Of a stretch of 64,000 nucleotides of DNA, positions 1 through 8,453 are shown piece by piece (within the stretch, counting starts at the first letter, position 1; the number at the start of each line of letters is the position of its first letter). Source of the stretch: Qipengyuania flava (lineage in GTDB: Bacteria > Pseudomonadota > Alphaproteobacteria > Sphingomonadales > Sphingomonadaceae); the NCBI RefSeq assembly GCF_019448255.1, contig NZ_CP080410.1:868001-932000 (forward strand). Direction: 5' to 3'. Both the position numbers and the translations under genes were made by a program. A model generated the notes under the pieces. It searched no databases. It saw nothing but the letters and a program-made list of their open reading frames with translations, and was not told the origin of the DNA.

Positions 1-701
1 AGCTGCTCGACGCGCTGGCTGCTGGCCACGACTTCGCCGTGCCGCAGGGCATGGTCGACGCCGAGTTCGAACAGATCTGGGCCCAGCTCCAGCAGGAAGC
101 CGCGCAGTCGGACGACGCCGAAGCCATGCTCAAGGAAATGGAAGACGAGAAGGACGATTACCGCTCGATCGCCGAGCGTCGCGTCCGCCTTGGCCTGCTG
201 CTGTCGGAAATCGGCCAGAAGAACGGCGTCGAAGTCAACGCCAACGAAATGAACATGCTCATCCAGCAGGCTGCCCAGCAGTACCGCGCGGAAGATCGTG
301 AGCGTTTCGTCCAGTACGTCCAGCAGGACCCGATGGCTGCCGCTCAGCTGCGCGCGCCGCTGTACGAAGACAAGGTCGTCGACTTCCTCTTCGACAAGGC
401 CGAGATCACCGACCGCGAAGTGACGCGCGAGGAACTCGAAGCTGCGATCGAAGCGGAAGAGACCACCGAAGAGAAGCCGAAGAAGAAGGCTCCGGCCAAG
501 AAGAAGGCCCCGGCAAAGAAGGCCGCTTCGAAGAAGGCCGACGACAAGCCGGCTGCGAAGAAGGCTCCGGCCAAGAAGCCCGCCGCCAAGAAGGCCCCGG
601 CCAAGAAGGCTGCCGACGACAAGGCACCCGCCAAGAAGCCGGCTGCCAAGAAGCCTGCGGCGAAGAAGGCTCCGGCCAAGAAGGCCGCTGCCAAGAAGTA
701 A
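1..701 (+). CDS. tig: Trigger factor, C-terminal part (5' end outside window)
   Basis: Ribosome-associated folding chaperone and peptidyl-prolyl isomerase. The reading frame is already open at base 3, so only the carboxy-terminal part is present. The visible part is the helical C-terminal substrate-binding domain (for example GMVDAEFEQIW near the start and RERFVQYVQQDP further on). After about 150 visible residues the family-typical sequence ends and a tail of roughly 75 residues made of AKKAPAKK-like units follows to the TAA at 699-701. Genomic order tig, clpP, clpX is classical, although here a receptor and an antiporter on the other strand lie between tig and clpP. Identification is firm; the tail's function is unknown (nucleic-acid or ribosome contact is a guess). 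Confidence 0.93.
   Translation, partial: LLDALAAGHDFAVPQGMVDAEFEQIWAQLQQEAAQSDDAEAMLKEMEDEKDDYRSIAERRVRLGLLLSEIGQKNGVEVNANEMNMLIQQAAQQYRAEDRERFVQYVQQDPMAAAQLRAPLYEDKVVDFLFDKAEITDREVTREELEAAIEAEETTEEKPKKKAPAKKKAPAKKAASKKADDKPAAKKAPAKKPAAKKAPAKKAADDKAPAKKPAAKKPAAKKAPAKKAAAKK
475..698 (+). repeat. Imperfect tandem repeat encoding Lys/Ala/Pro tail of trigger factor
   Basis: Repeated codon blocks of the type gctccggccaagaag and gccaagaagcc encode APAKK, PAAKK and AADDK units. The repeats are in frame and imperfect, as expected for a low-complexity basic tail that expands and contracts by slippage. Confidence 0.8.
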
Positions 702-726
702 GCCTCGCTTACCGGCAACGCACAAG

Positions 727-757
727 GGGGCGGCGGACTTCGGTTCGCCGCCCCTTT
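727..757. terminator. Intrinsic terminator between tig and the antiporter gene
   Basis: Stem 727-735 (ggggcggcg) pairs with 746-754 (cgccgcccc) and is extended by three further pairs closing a TTCG tetraloop at 739-742. The plus-strand tail is TTTGCG. The neighbouring genes converge on it, so it may serve both strands. Confidence 0.8.
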
Positions 758-779
758 GCGTATAGGGCTGCGGCCCTCG

Positions 780-2147
780 CTAGCCGGGTTTGGTCGGCTC
801 TTCGATCTCGATATCGGTGCCGCCAGGCGACAGCGAGGCCATGCTGGTATCCTGGCCGGTGTGGACATGCGCTCGCCGGTTCTCGACGTGGCGGATGAAG
901 GGGCCGGAAACGATACCGTGCACCACGATCGAAAGCAGGATCGTGAAACTCACGGTCGCCCACAGCAATTCGATCTGGTCGAAATCGGCGCTGTTCTGGC
1001 CATAGGCCAGGTAATAGATCGAGCCCATCCCGCGCACGCCCAGGAATGCCACGGCCAGCTTGCCGATCATCGGCAGGTCGCAATTGAGCTCGGCCAGCAG
1101 GCCGGAGAGCGGGCGGATCAGGAACACGAGCGCGATGCCCACGAGCGCCGCCGGCCAGGTCAGCGCGCCCAGCACGCCGCTTGCCAGCATCGCCCCGAAC
1201 CCGAAGAGCACTGCGACCAGCACGATCTGTTCGATCTGGTCGATGAAGTGGTGGCTGATCTTGTGATAGCGGCTGCGGTTCTCCTGCTGGCGCGCGGTCA
1301 CGGCGCCGACGAAGACGGCAAGGAAACCGTAGCCCTCGACGATCTCGGCAAGTCCATAGGCCAGCAGCAGCGTGCCGAGCACGATCAGGCCTTCGCTGGT
1401 TGAATAGACAGGGCGGCCTGACGTTTCGCTATCCTCGTCGATGTCCTCCATCGGCGCATCGGCTTCGCGCTCGAACACGTACCAGGCGCCCACCCGGCCG
1501 ACGAACCAGCCAACGACGCAGCCCGCCGCGATCCGCCAGACGAGGTCGAAGGCCGCCCATTCGAGCGTCCAGTCGCCCAGCGCGGTCATGCCCACTGCGG
1601 CAATGGCGAGGTAGGTGAAGGGGAAGGCAAGGCCATCGTTTAGGCCGGCTTCGACGGTCAGGCTGAAACGCACATCGTGGCGTTCGTCCTCACCGGGCGG
1701 ACCCACCTGCACGCTGCGCGCAAGCACCGGATCGGTGGGGGCTAGCGCAGCGCCGAGCAGCATGGCGCTTGCCGGGGCGAGGCCCAGCGCCCACCAGCCG
1801 AGCAGGGCCACGGCGGCGATGGTGAGCGGCATGGCAATCACCAGCAGGGGCCAGATCTGGCCCCAGTTCTTCCAGCTCACCGGACGGTCGATCGCAATCC
1901 CCGCCGCCATCAGCGAGGCGATGACGATGAACTCGGTGATGTATTCGAGCGTCAGGGCGTCGAAGCCATCGGTGGTCGGGTTGATGCTGGGAAGGCCCAG
2001 GGGCAGCGACCACAGTGCGTAGCCGACGGCGACGTAGAGGATGGGCAGCGACAGCCAGACCTTCGCCAGCCAGCGTTCGAGCGTCACGGCGAGGGTCAGC
2101 CCCGCGCCGAACACGATGAACATCACAATGCGTGGATCGAGTTCCAA
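780..2147 (-). CDS. CPA1-family cation:proton antiporter (NhaP type)
   Basis: Inner-membrane monovalent cation/H+ antiporter for sodium and pH homeostasis. About a dozen hydrophobic segments are visible. Motifs are APTDPVLA, which carries the ion-binding aspartate of CPA1 transporters, and LNDGLAFPF in the following helices. The C-terminus is short and cytoplasmic and lacks a TrkA-type regulatory domain. The start is chosen at TTG 2147 because AGGGGG lies six bases upstream; the frame remains open to TTG 2171. It follows the TonB receptor gene by about 50 bases on the same strand and may be co-transcribed with it. Ion specificity cannot be read from sequence. Confidence 0.85.
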   Translation of the reverse strand: MELDPRIVMFIVFGAGLTLAVTLERWLAKVWLSLPILYVAVGYALWSLPLGLPSINPTTDGFDALTLEYITEFIVIASLMAAGIAIDRPVSWKNWGQIWPLLVIAMPLTIAAVALLGWWALGLAPASAMLLGAALAPTDPVLARSVQVGPPGEDERHDVRFSLTVEAGLNDGLAFPFTYLAIAAVGMTALGDWTLEWAAFDLVWRIAAGCVVGWFVGRVGAWYVFEREADAPMEDIDEDSETSGRPVYSTSEGLIVLGTLLLAYGLAEIVEGYGFLAVFVGAVTARQQENRSRYHKISHHFIDQIEQIVLVAVLFGFGAMLASGVLGALTWPAALVGIALVFLIRPLSGLLAELNCDLPMIGKLAVAFLGVRGMGSIYYLAYGQNSADFDQIELLWATVSFTILLSIVVHGIVSGPFIRHVENRRAHVHTGQDTSMASLSPGGTDIEIEEPTKPG

Positions 2148-2201
2148 ATCCTGCCCCCTTTGCGCATCCAACGCGCGTGGGGCCCGCTTGGGTCCTGCGC
2201 G

Positions 2202-4301
2202 TTAGAAGTCGCCGCTGACGGTCAGGCGGAAAATCGGGCCGATGCGGCGATTCCGGTCCTCGTTGAACAGCACCGCGCCATTGGGGCGGGGTCCGTCGAA
2301 GACCGTGCGCTGCCAGCGGTTGCGGGCGCCCAGCAGGTTCATCGCGCGCGCCCTCACGGTCAGGCCGAAGACGTCCTTGTGCTCGATGAAGAGCATGCCC
2401 CACAGCGGTCCTTCCCAGTCACGGCCTGCTTCGAAGCGGCGCGAATAGGGCGCGTTGTCGAAGTGGCTGAGGTTTGCGCCCCAGGCCCAGTCGGTCGAGG
2501 GAATGTCGTGCCGGAAGTCGATCTCGAACATCCCTTCCTGGTCGTAGGAGAAGGGACGGGTCTCGCCGGTGAAGGGATCGGTCACGTTCATCCAGCGCTT
2601 GACCGCTTCGATGTCGAGCCGCGCGCCCTTGAATCCGATCGGGTCGAGATTGATGGTGGCGTTCGCCTGCAGGTGCAGCCGGTCCGCATCGCCGATATTG
2701 CCGCGCGCCTCGCCGCCATTGGCAAGCGGGAACCAGTCGATGAAATCCTCGAACCAGGCCTGGCGGGCCTGGAGCTGGATCGAACCCCATTCGCCAAGCG
2801 TCTTGTTCGCCTCGATCTCCACGTTCCAGCTCTGGTAGGGCACCAGCTCGTTGTTGCCGCCGTTGCTGTTGTCGTTGTTGAGGTTCACGCTGGCGAGGAA
2901 ATCGCCGAAGGACAGCTGGCTTACGCGGCGCGCGACCGTGACCGAGATGTCGAAATCGTCGGCCGGCTTCCAGGTGGCAGCGAACGAGCCCTTGGGGCGC
3001 TTGAAACTGCGCGAATTCGCGGCCGATCCGGTCTGCTCGATCTTTGAAAATTCCATCGCGCCGATGAGCTGGACCGAGAAGGTGTCGGAAAGCTCGCGCG
3101 AGATGCTGAGGCTGCCTTCATAGCGGTCTTCGGTCACGCCGCCGATGCCGGCGGGGAAGGGGATCTGGTCGAACTCTCCGGCGCTGTTCAGCACGAACAG
3201 GCTGGAGACGCGGTCCAGGCGGTTGAACGCGGCCTCGCCCGAGAGCTGCCAGTCGGCGTTGAGCATCCCCCAGCCGTATTCGAAGCGACCGATCCGTTCG
3301 CCCGCCTCGTTGACCTGTGCAAAGCGCGAGCCCCTGCTGGCGCTGCCGTCGGAAAAGCTGTCGACGACGGTGGAAACGAAATTGTCGCGCTCGAAACGTT
3401 CGAGACCGATCAGCTTCAGCTTGCCGGGGCCGAGCGGGAATTCGATGTCGGCGCCGATCTCGTATTCGGGGCCGTCTTCCTCGATGTAGAAATCGCGGGT
3501 GCGGACGGGACCGTTGACCGGCGTGCCGATCTCCGGTTCGCTACGCTTGAAGTAATCCTCGCGGTAGCTGAGGTTGAGGTTGGCCACCACGCCGCCGCCG
3601 AAATCATAGCCGAAGATGGTTGCGAGCTTGGGGTTGTCGAACTTGCCCGACAGCTTGGTGTACTGCTCCTCGATCAGAGCGCCCGTGCCGTCCGTGATGA
3701 TGGTCGGACCGTCGGCGCCGAAGCGGTTGTTGTCGTTCGAAATCGAGATTGTGTAGTCGAGCGCGCCGCTGCTGCCGGTGATCGAGGCCTCGCCCCCGAA
3801 GAGTTGCGCTTCGGTGTTGTGTGCGCGGAAGCCGGTCTCCCAGCGGAACTGGCCGGAGGTCTCGCTGCGGGTGTAGACGACGTTGGCGACCTGGCCGGTG
3901 AGGCCTGGCACGTTGGTGGAGTTGCCGTCGAGGATCTCGATGCGGATGACATCGCTCGCGGGGATCCGGCGAAGCTGGTCGCGCAGGCTGTCGGACTTGC
4001 TCGAGAAACGCTCGCCGTTGACGATGACGTTTTGGTTGGCCTGGCCGAGGCCGCGCTGGCCTTGGTCGTTGCCGCCGCTAATGGTGAAGCCGGGGATGCG
4101 GCTGACCATGTCGAGCGCGTTGCGCGGGGCGAACTGGGCGAAATAGGCCGGCTCGAAGACCTGCGCGCCATCGGAAGGCGGCGGTGCCAGGACGGCGTTG
4201 GCCTCGCTATCGCCGGCCTCGTCCTGGGCGTGGGCAGGAGCCGCGAAAGAAGCGGCCAGGGCGAGGGTGGATACGGCGAGGGGGGCAAAGCGTAAGGTCA
4301 T
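2202..4301 (-). CDS. TonB-dependent outer-membrane receptor
   Basis: A 699-residue precursor with a clear signal peptide (hydrophobic core, cleavage after PAHAQ near residue 26). A plug domain follows, with the phrases IPGFTISGG, NVIVNGERFSSKSDSL and IRIEILDGNSTNVPG, and then a long beta-barrel region ending in aromatic FRLTVSGDF, a typical outer-membrane targeting terminus. It would import a scarce ligand using TonB energy. No iron regulator site, siderophore gene or polysaccharide-utilisation gene adjoins it, so the substrate is unknown. The antiporter gene follows on the same strand. Confidence 0.87.
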   Translation of the reverse strand: MTLRFAPLAVSTLALAASFAAPAHAQDEAGDSEANAVLAPPPSDGAQVFEPAYFAQFAPRNALDMVSRIPGFTISGGNDQGQRGLGQANQNVIVNGERFSSKSDSLRDQLRRIPASDVIRIEILDGNSTNVPGLTGQVANVVYTRSETSGQFRWETGFRAHNTEAQLFGGEASITGSSGALDYTISISNDNNRFGADGPTIITDGTGALIEEQYTKLSGKFDNPKLATIFGYDFGGGVVANLNLSYREDYFKRSEPEIGTPVNGPVRTRDFYIEEDGPEYEIGADIEFPLGPGKLKLIGLERFERDNFVSTVVDSFSDGSASRGSRFAQVNEAGERIGRFEYGWGMLNADWQLSGEAAFNRLDRVSSLFVLNSAGEFDQIPFPAGIGGVTEDRYEGSLSISRELSDTFSVQLIGAMEFSKIEQTGSAANSRSFKRPKGSFAATWKPADDFDISVTVARRVSQLSFGDFLASVNLNNDNSNGGNNELVPYQSWNVEIEANKTLGEWGSIQLQARQAWFEDFIDWFPLANGGEARGNIGDADRLHLQANATINLDPIGFKGARLDIEAVKRWMNVTDPFTGETRPFSYDQEGMFEIDFRHDIPSTDWAWGANLSHFDNAPYSRRFEAGRDWEGPLWGMLFIEHKDVFGLTVRARAMNLLGARNRWQRTVFDGPRPNGAVLFNEDRNRRIGPIFRLTVSGDF

Positions 4302-4503
4302 GGAATTGCAGTCTTCCGTTGTTTTCTTGCGCTTCGTCTACGCTTGTAGGCAGTAATCCCAATCCCGCTTCGACCGATGCCATTCGAAGCCCGACAAACG
4401 GATTCGTCCCTTCGACCGACGACATGTGTGGTCCATTAGTCCCGCAAGGCTGCCCCGATATTGGTCATCTCCGACATATCCGGTGCATTGCTTGGTAAAG
4501 CCC

Positions 4504-4533
4504 CTTGAACATCGCGGGGGCCATGGCGACATA
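4504..4533 (+). promoter_or_regulatory. Candidate heat-shock (RpoH) promoter of clpP
   Basis: CTTGAA at 4504-4509 and GACATA at 4528-4533 are separated by 18 bases. The -35 matches the sigma-32 consensus; the -10 is only a partial match to alphaproteobacterial RpoH promoters. The site lies 32 bases before the clpP start, and clp genes are classic RpoH targets. rpoH itself is in this window. Confidence 0.4.
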
Positions 4534-4565
4534 GGCGGCCAAACGATCCGGCAAGAGGAATATTC

Positions 4566-5261
4566 ATGATCAACCTGTTCGGCAGCGATGCACACGGCAC
4601 CCAGGGCCAGTTCACCACCGACCCCGTTACCGGCGCGCTCGTGCCCGTGGTTGTGGAGCAGACCAGCCGCGGCGAACGCAGCTTCGACATCTTCAGCCGC
4701 CTGCTGCGCGAACGAATCGTGTTCGTGACCGGCCAGGTGGAAGACGGCATGGCTTCGCTCATCACCGCCCAGCTGCTGTTCCTGGAAAGCGAAAACCCCT
4801 CCAAGCCGATCAGCATGTACATCAACTCGCCCGGCGGCGTGGTGACGGCCGGCATGGCGATCCATGACACCATGCAGTACATCAAGCCGCGCGTTTCGAC
4901 CGTGTGCATGGGCCAGGCGGCCTCGATGGGCAGCTTCCTGCTCGCCGCCGGTGAGCCGGGCATGCGCATTGCGCTGCCGAACGCGCGCATCATGGTCCAC
5001 CAGCCTTCGGGCGGCGCGCGCGGCATGGCCTCGGACATCGAAATCCAGGCGCGCGAAATCCTGCGCATCAAGAAGCGCATGAACGACCTTTATGTGAAAT
5101 ACACCGGCCAGAGCCTCGAAGAGATCGAAAAGGCGATGGACCGCGACACCTTCCTCGAAGCCGAGGAAGCGATGAAGTTCGGCCTCGTCGACAAGGTCTT
5201 CGAGACCCGCCCCGAAAGTGAAGGCGGCGATGCCGAAGGATCGGGCGGCGCGCCCGAGTGA
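4566..5261 (+). CDS. clpP: ATP-dependent Clp protease proteolytic subunit ClpP
   Basis: Serine peptidase subunit of the barrel-shaped ClpXP/ClpAP protease; it degrades proteins unfolded by its AAA+ partner. The 231 residues match the family length. The catalytic triad is complete: Ser120 in GQAASMGS, His145 in MVHQPSGG, and Asp194 in AMDRD. INSPGG (86-91) forms the oxyanion region. The C-terminal 15 residues are acidic and glycine-rich and probably disordered. clpX follows on the same strand after 189 bases that contain a hairpin, so the two genes may be partly uncoupled. Confidence 0.98.
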   Translation: MINLFGSDAHGTQGQFTTDPVTGALVPVVVEQTSRGERSFDIFSRLLRERIVFVTGQVEDGMASLITAQLLFLESENPSKPISMYINSPGGVVTAGMAIHDTMQYIKPRVSTVCMGQAASMGSFLLAAGEPGMRIALPNARIMVHQPSGGARGMASDIEIQAREILRIKKRMNDLYVKYTGQSLEEIEKAMDRDTFLEAEEAMKFGLVDKVFETRPESEGGDAEGSGGAPE

Positions 5262-5274
5262 TCCAGCAGTTTAC

Positions 5275-5303
5275 CCCGCGCACGGAACCTGTTCCTGCGC
5301 GGG
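5275..5303 (+). terminator. Hairpin between clpP and clpX
   Basis: CCCGCGCA (5275-5282), one unpaired base and GGAAC (5284-5288) pair with GTTCC (5291-5295) and TGCGCGGG (5296-5303). The 13-bp stem has one bulge but no following T-run, so it is better read as an mRNA-stabilising or attenuating hairpin than as a full terminator. Confidence 0.5.
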
Positions 5304-5450
5304 ACTGTTGCAAGAATGTCGTAGGAATTGGGCAACCTTGCCGCTTCAGCTTGTGGCAAGGGGTGCGCGATACCTAGGATATTGACCCATGTCCCATGCG
5401 CCCTACAGTCGGGAATCTTCCGACGGGAGCGCGGGGAAGACGTTTAGGAT

Positions 5451-6716
5451 ATGACCAAGTTGAGCGGTACCGACAGCAAATCGACCCTTTATTGCAGCTT
5501 CTGCGGCAAGTCGCAGCACGAGGTGAGGAAACTCATCGCGGGCCCGACCGTGTTCATCTGCGACGAATGCGTCGAGCTGTGCAACGACATCATCCGTGAA
5601 GAGACCAAGGCGGGACTGACCGGCAAGAAGGAAGGCGATGTTCCCACGCCCGCCGAAATCTGCGCCACGCTTGCCGACTACGTCATCGGGCAGGACCGTG
5701 CAAAGCGCGTCCTCTCGGTCGCGGTGCACAACCATTACAAGCGCCTGAAGCACGGCGCGAAGGCCGGCGATGTCGAGCTGGCGAAGTCGAACATCCTGCT
5801 CGTCGGCCCGACCGGTTCGGGCAAGACGCTGCTCGCCCAGACGCTTGCGCGCACCTTCGACGTGCCCTTCACCATGGCCGACGCCACCACGCTGACCGAA
5901 GCCGGTTACGTGGGCGAGGACGTGGAAAACATCATCCTCAAGCTGCTCCAGGCCTCCGACTACAATGTCGAGAAGGCCCAGCACGGCATCGTCTACATCG
6001 ACGAAATCGACAAGATCACCCGCAAGGCGGAAAACCCCTCCATCACGCGCGACGTCTCGGGCGAGGGCGTGCAGCAGGCGCTGCTCAAGCTGATGGAAGG
6101 CACTACCGCTTCGGTCCCGCCGCAGGGCGGCCGCAAGCACCCGCAGCAGGAATTCCTGCAGGTCGACACCACGAACATCCTGTTCATCTGTGGCGGCGCC
6201 TTTGCCGGTCTCGACAAGATCATCGCCGACCGCCTGCAGAAGCGTTCGATCGGCTTCGGCGCGCATGTCGCCGATCCGGACAAGCGCCGCATCGGTGAGC
6301 TGCTGGAGAAGAGCGAGCCTGAGGATCTCCTCAAGTTCGGTCTGATCCCTGAATTCGTCGGCCGCCTGCCGGTCATCGCCACGCTGCACGACCTCGATGT
6401 CGATGCGCTGGTCACGATCCTTCAGGAACCGAAGAACGCCATTGCCAAGCAGTATCACAAGCTCTTCGAGCTCGAGGACGTGGAGCTGACCTTCACCGAC
6501 GAAGCCCTGGTCGCGATTGCCGAGAGGGCGATCAAACGCAAGACCGGCGCGCGCGGCCTGCGTTCGATCGTCGAAGCGATCCTGCTCGACACGATGTTCG
6601 ACCTGCCCGACATGGACGGCGTGACCGAGATCGTGATCGACAAGGACGTGGTCGAGGGCAAGAAGGAACCGATCCAGGTCCACGGCGGCAAGAAGGACGA
6701 GGAAGAGGCCGCTTAG
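5451..6716 (+). CDS. clpX: ATP-dependent Clp protease ATP-binding subunit ClpX
   Basis: AAA+ unfoldase that recognises tagged substrates and feeds them to ClpP. The N-terminal zinc-binding domain has the four cysteines in CSFC and CDEC (residues about 15-43). Walker A is GPTGSGKT at 119-126, Walker B is IVYIDEID, and the ClpX pore region and sensor segments follow; the 421-residue length is normal. It is downstream of clpP and ends at a strong stem-loop. Confidence 0.98.
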   Translation: MTKLSGTDSKSTLYCSFCGKSQHEVRKLIAGPTVFICDECVELCNDIIREETKAGLTGKKEGDVPTPAEICATLADYVIGQDRAKRVLSVAVHNHYKRLKHGAKAGDVELAKSNILLVGPTGSGKTLLAQTLARTFDVPFTMADATTLTEAGYVGEDVENIILKLLQASDYNVEKAQHGIVYIDEIDKITRKAENPSITRDVSGEGVQQALLKLMEGTTASVPPQGGRKHPQQEFLQVDTTNILFICGGAFAGLDKIIADRLQKRSIGFGAHVADPDKRRIGELLEKSEPEDLLKFGLIPEFVGRLPVIATLHDLDVDALVTILQEPKNAIAKQYHKLFELEDVELTFTDEALVAIAERAIKRKTGARGLRSIVEAILLDTMFDLPDMDGVTEIVIDKDVVEGKKEPIQVHGGKKDEEEAA

Positions 6717-6752
6717 GGCGAGCCCTCCCAGCCTTCCGAAATGGAAATCTGC

Positions 6753-6785
6753 TGAGGCCCTGACCGAACCCCGGTCAGGGCCTCA
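6753..6785. terminator. Bidirectional stem-loop at the clpX / sulfotransferase convergence
   Basis: A perfect 14-bp stem, 6753-6766 with 6772-6785, closes a five-base loop. It overlaps the last codons of the oppositely oriented sulfotransferase gene, so one structure probably serves both transcripts. No long T-run is present on either side. Confidence 0.7.
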
Positions 6786-8373
6786 GTCCGTATTGGCCTA
6801 GCTCGGCTATGGCCCGCTTTGCGCCGTCCGAATAGCGCCGCCATTTCTCGACTGAGCTTGCGTAAATGGGCGAGCGCACCTGCACGGCGCTGGCCGTGGC
6901 CACGGGCTGGGCGTTGCGGTGGAATTCCATGCAGGCATCGTCCCATTCAAGCCCGCAGAACTCGAGCAGCCGTTCTGTCTGGCCGCGCTGGTCGGCGACC
7001 ACATCCTCGTAGCGGACGGGCAGGAAGCGTTCGGGCGGCAAGCTCGCTTCGAGAGCGTCTGCCATACGCTCGAAACAGGCGACGAAATGCGCGGTGTCGC
7101 CGAAGTCGTAGGCGTAGCTGTAATAGCTGAAGCCGGTGGCGAAGAGCTGGCGGTAGTTTGCGAACAGCACGTCGAAGGGCGAACGGCGCAGGCAAATCAC
7201 CCGCGCGCCCGGCAGCGCGCGCAGAATGGCGGGCGTGAAGAAGGCGTTGAAGGGCATCTTGTCGATGAAATGCGGTGTCTCGCCTGCCAGCTGGCCGACC
7301 CGGTCGAGATAGGCGGCTCCTACCTTGGAGAGGTCTTCCGCCGACTCGGCCGCTTCGAGGAGCGCGGGTTCCAGCACAAGCTGTCCCGGCGTCTTGAGGG
7401 CCTGCTTCAGGAGGATCGCAAAGTCGGACAGCTCGCCCACCGAGCGCACACGCGGGTGGGAGGACAGGATGCGTTCGACCAAAGTAGTCCCGCTGCGCGG
7501 CATGCCGACGATGAAGATAGGGCGCTCGTCGCCCTCGGGTCTCGGCGCAAAGTTTCCGGCTTTCCTGGCGGCGGTTGCTGCATCGGCCAGGGCGTCGGCG
7601 AAGCTGCGCGCATAGGCGACTTCCTGCGCCTTGGCGGCCTTGGCGCGGTCCAGCCATTCAAGCGAGCTGTCCCACTCCTCGCGGCCTTCGGCAAGGCGGG
7701 CGAGGGCATGGCCCAGCGTCAGGCGCGCCTCGACCTCTGTCGTTTCCTCGAACAGGCGCGCAAGGCGTTCGTCCCATTCGGGGGCCGGCGTGTCCGCCAG
7801 CTGGACAAGCGCGCCCCATCCTTTTGCATGGTCGGGGGCGAGGGCGACAAGCGCGTGAAATTCGGCTTCGGCGGCCTCAAGCTCGCCCGCAAACTGCAGA
7901 GCCACCGCGAGGTTGTAGCGGTAGTCCGCATGGTCAGGCACGCCGTCCACTGCCTGGCGGAAGGGGGCAACAGCCTCGGCGTGGCGGCCCGTGCGCGACA
8001 AGGCGACGCCCAGCTGATTGGCGATATGCGGGTCGTCCGTGCCCAGCGTGCTCGCCGCCAGCGCCCGTTCGCGCGCGCGTTCCTGGTCCTGCTTGAGCAA
8101 CGCCACGCGCGCCTCGAGAACCGCCAGCCAGCAACTGGTATGACCGGTGCGCGCGGCGATGGCGCAGAGCCGCTCCGCGCCCGGGCCATTGCCGTGTTCC
8201 ACGGCGATTGCAACCATGATCAGCACGGCCTCCACCGCCGAAGGATCGGCTTTCAGCGCCTGCTGCGCTGCAGCATGGGCTGCCTGGAAATTCCCGGCGA
8301 ATAGTTGCTTTCGTGCACTTAGAAGATCGAAAATATCAGTTCGTCCCGTCGCGGCGTTGACAAATTTCGCCAA
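6775..8373 (-). CDS. TPR-containing sulfotransferase family protein
   Basis: The N-terminal half consists of tetratricopeptide-like helical pairs (for example GVALSRTGRHAEAVAPFRQA). The C-terminal half is a sulfotransferase domain with the PAPS 5'-phosphosulfate loop GMPRSGTTLVE starting near residue 290, and a downstream CLRRSPFDVLFANYRQ segment matching the 3'-phosphate-binding region. It would transfer sulfate from PAPS to an unknown acceptor, or act only as a scaffold. The start is uncertain: the frame is open to TTG 8436, but those 21 codons would overlap the promoter region of the divergent TonB receptor and look non-protein-like, so TTG 8373 is preferred. No good Shine-Dalgarno sequence supports either. 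Confidence 0.85.
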   Translation of the reverse strand: MAKFVNAATGRTDIFDLLSARKQLFAGNFQAAHAAAQQALKADPSAVEAVLIMVAIAVEHGNGPGAERLCAIAARTGHTSCWLAVLEARVALLKQDQERARERALAASTLGTDDPHIANQLGVALSRTGRHAEAVAPFRQAVDGVPDHADYRYNLAVALQFAGELEAAEAEFHALVALAPDHAKGWGALVQLADTPAPEWDERLARLFEETTEVEARLTLGHALARLAEGREEWDSSLEWLDRAKAAKAQEVAYARSFADALADAATAARKAGNFAPRPEGDERPIFIVGMPRSGTTLVERILSSHPRVRSVGELSDFAILLKQALKTPGQLVLEPALLEAAESAEDLSKVGAAYLDRVGQLAGETPHFIDKMPFNAFFTPAILRALPGARVICLRRSPFDVLFANYRQLFATGFSYYSYAYDFGDTAHFVACFERMADALEASLPPERFLPVRYEDVVADQRGQTERLLEFCGLEWDDACMEFHRNAQPVATASAVQVRSPIYASSVEKWRRYSDGAKRAIAELGQYGLRP

Positions 8374-8386
8374 CCTTGTCTCAAAT
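8357..8386 (+). promoter_or_regulatory. Candidate vegetative promoter of the TonB receptor gene
   Basis: A perfect TTGACA at 8357-8362 is followed 18 bases later by the weak -10 TCAAAT at 8381-8386, about 70 bases before the receptor start. The -35 is convincing; the -10 is not. Confidence 0.4.
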
Positions 8387-8453
8387 CTGAAGCATGTTGC
8401 TTTGCAGCATGAGGGGCTGCTCCTCGAAACGCCCAATCATGAGGTAGTAAGAT

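Noticed and set aside
475-701. Short repeats at the end of tig as a possible CRISPR-like array
   Set aside because: Repeats are in frame, not separated by unique spacers, and encode the Lys/Ala/Pro tail.
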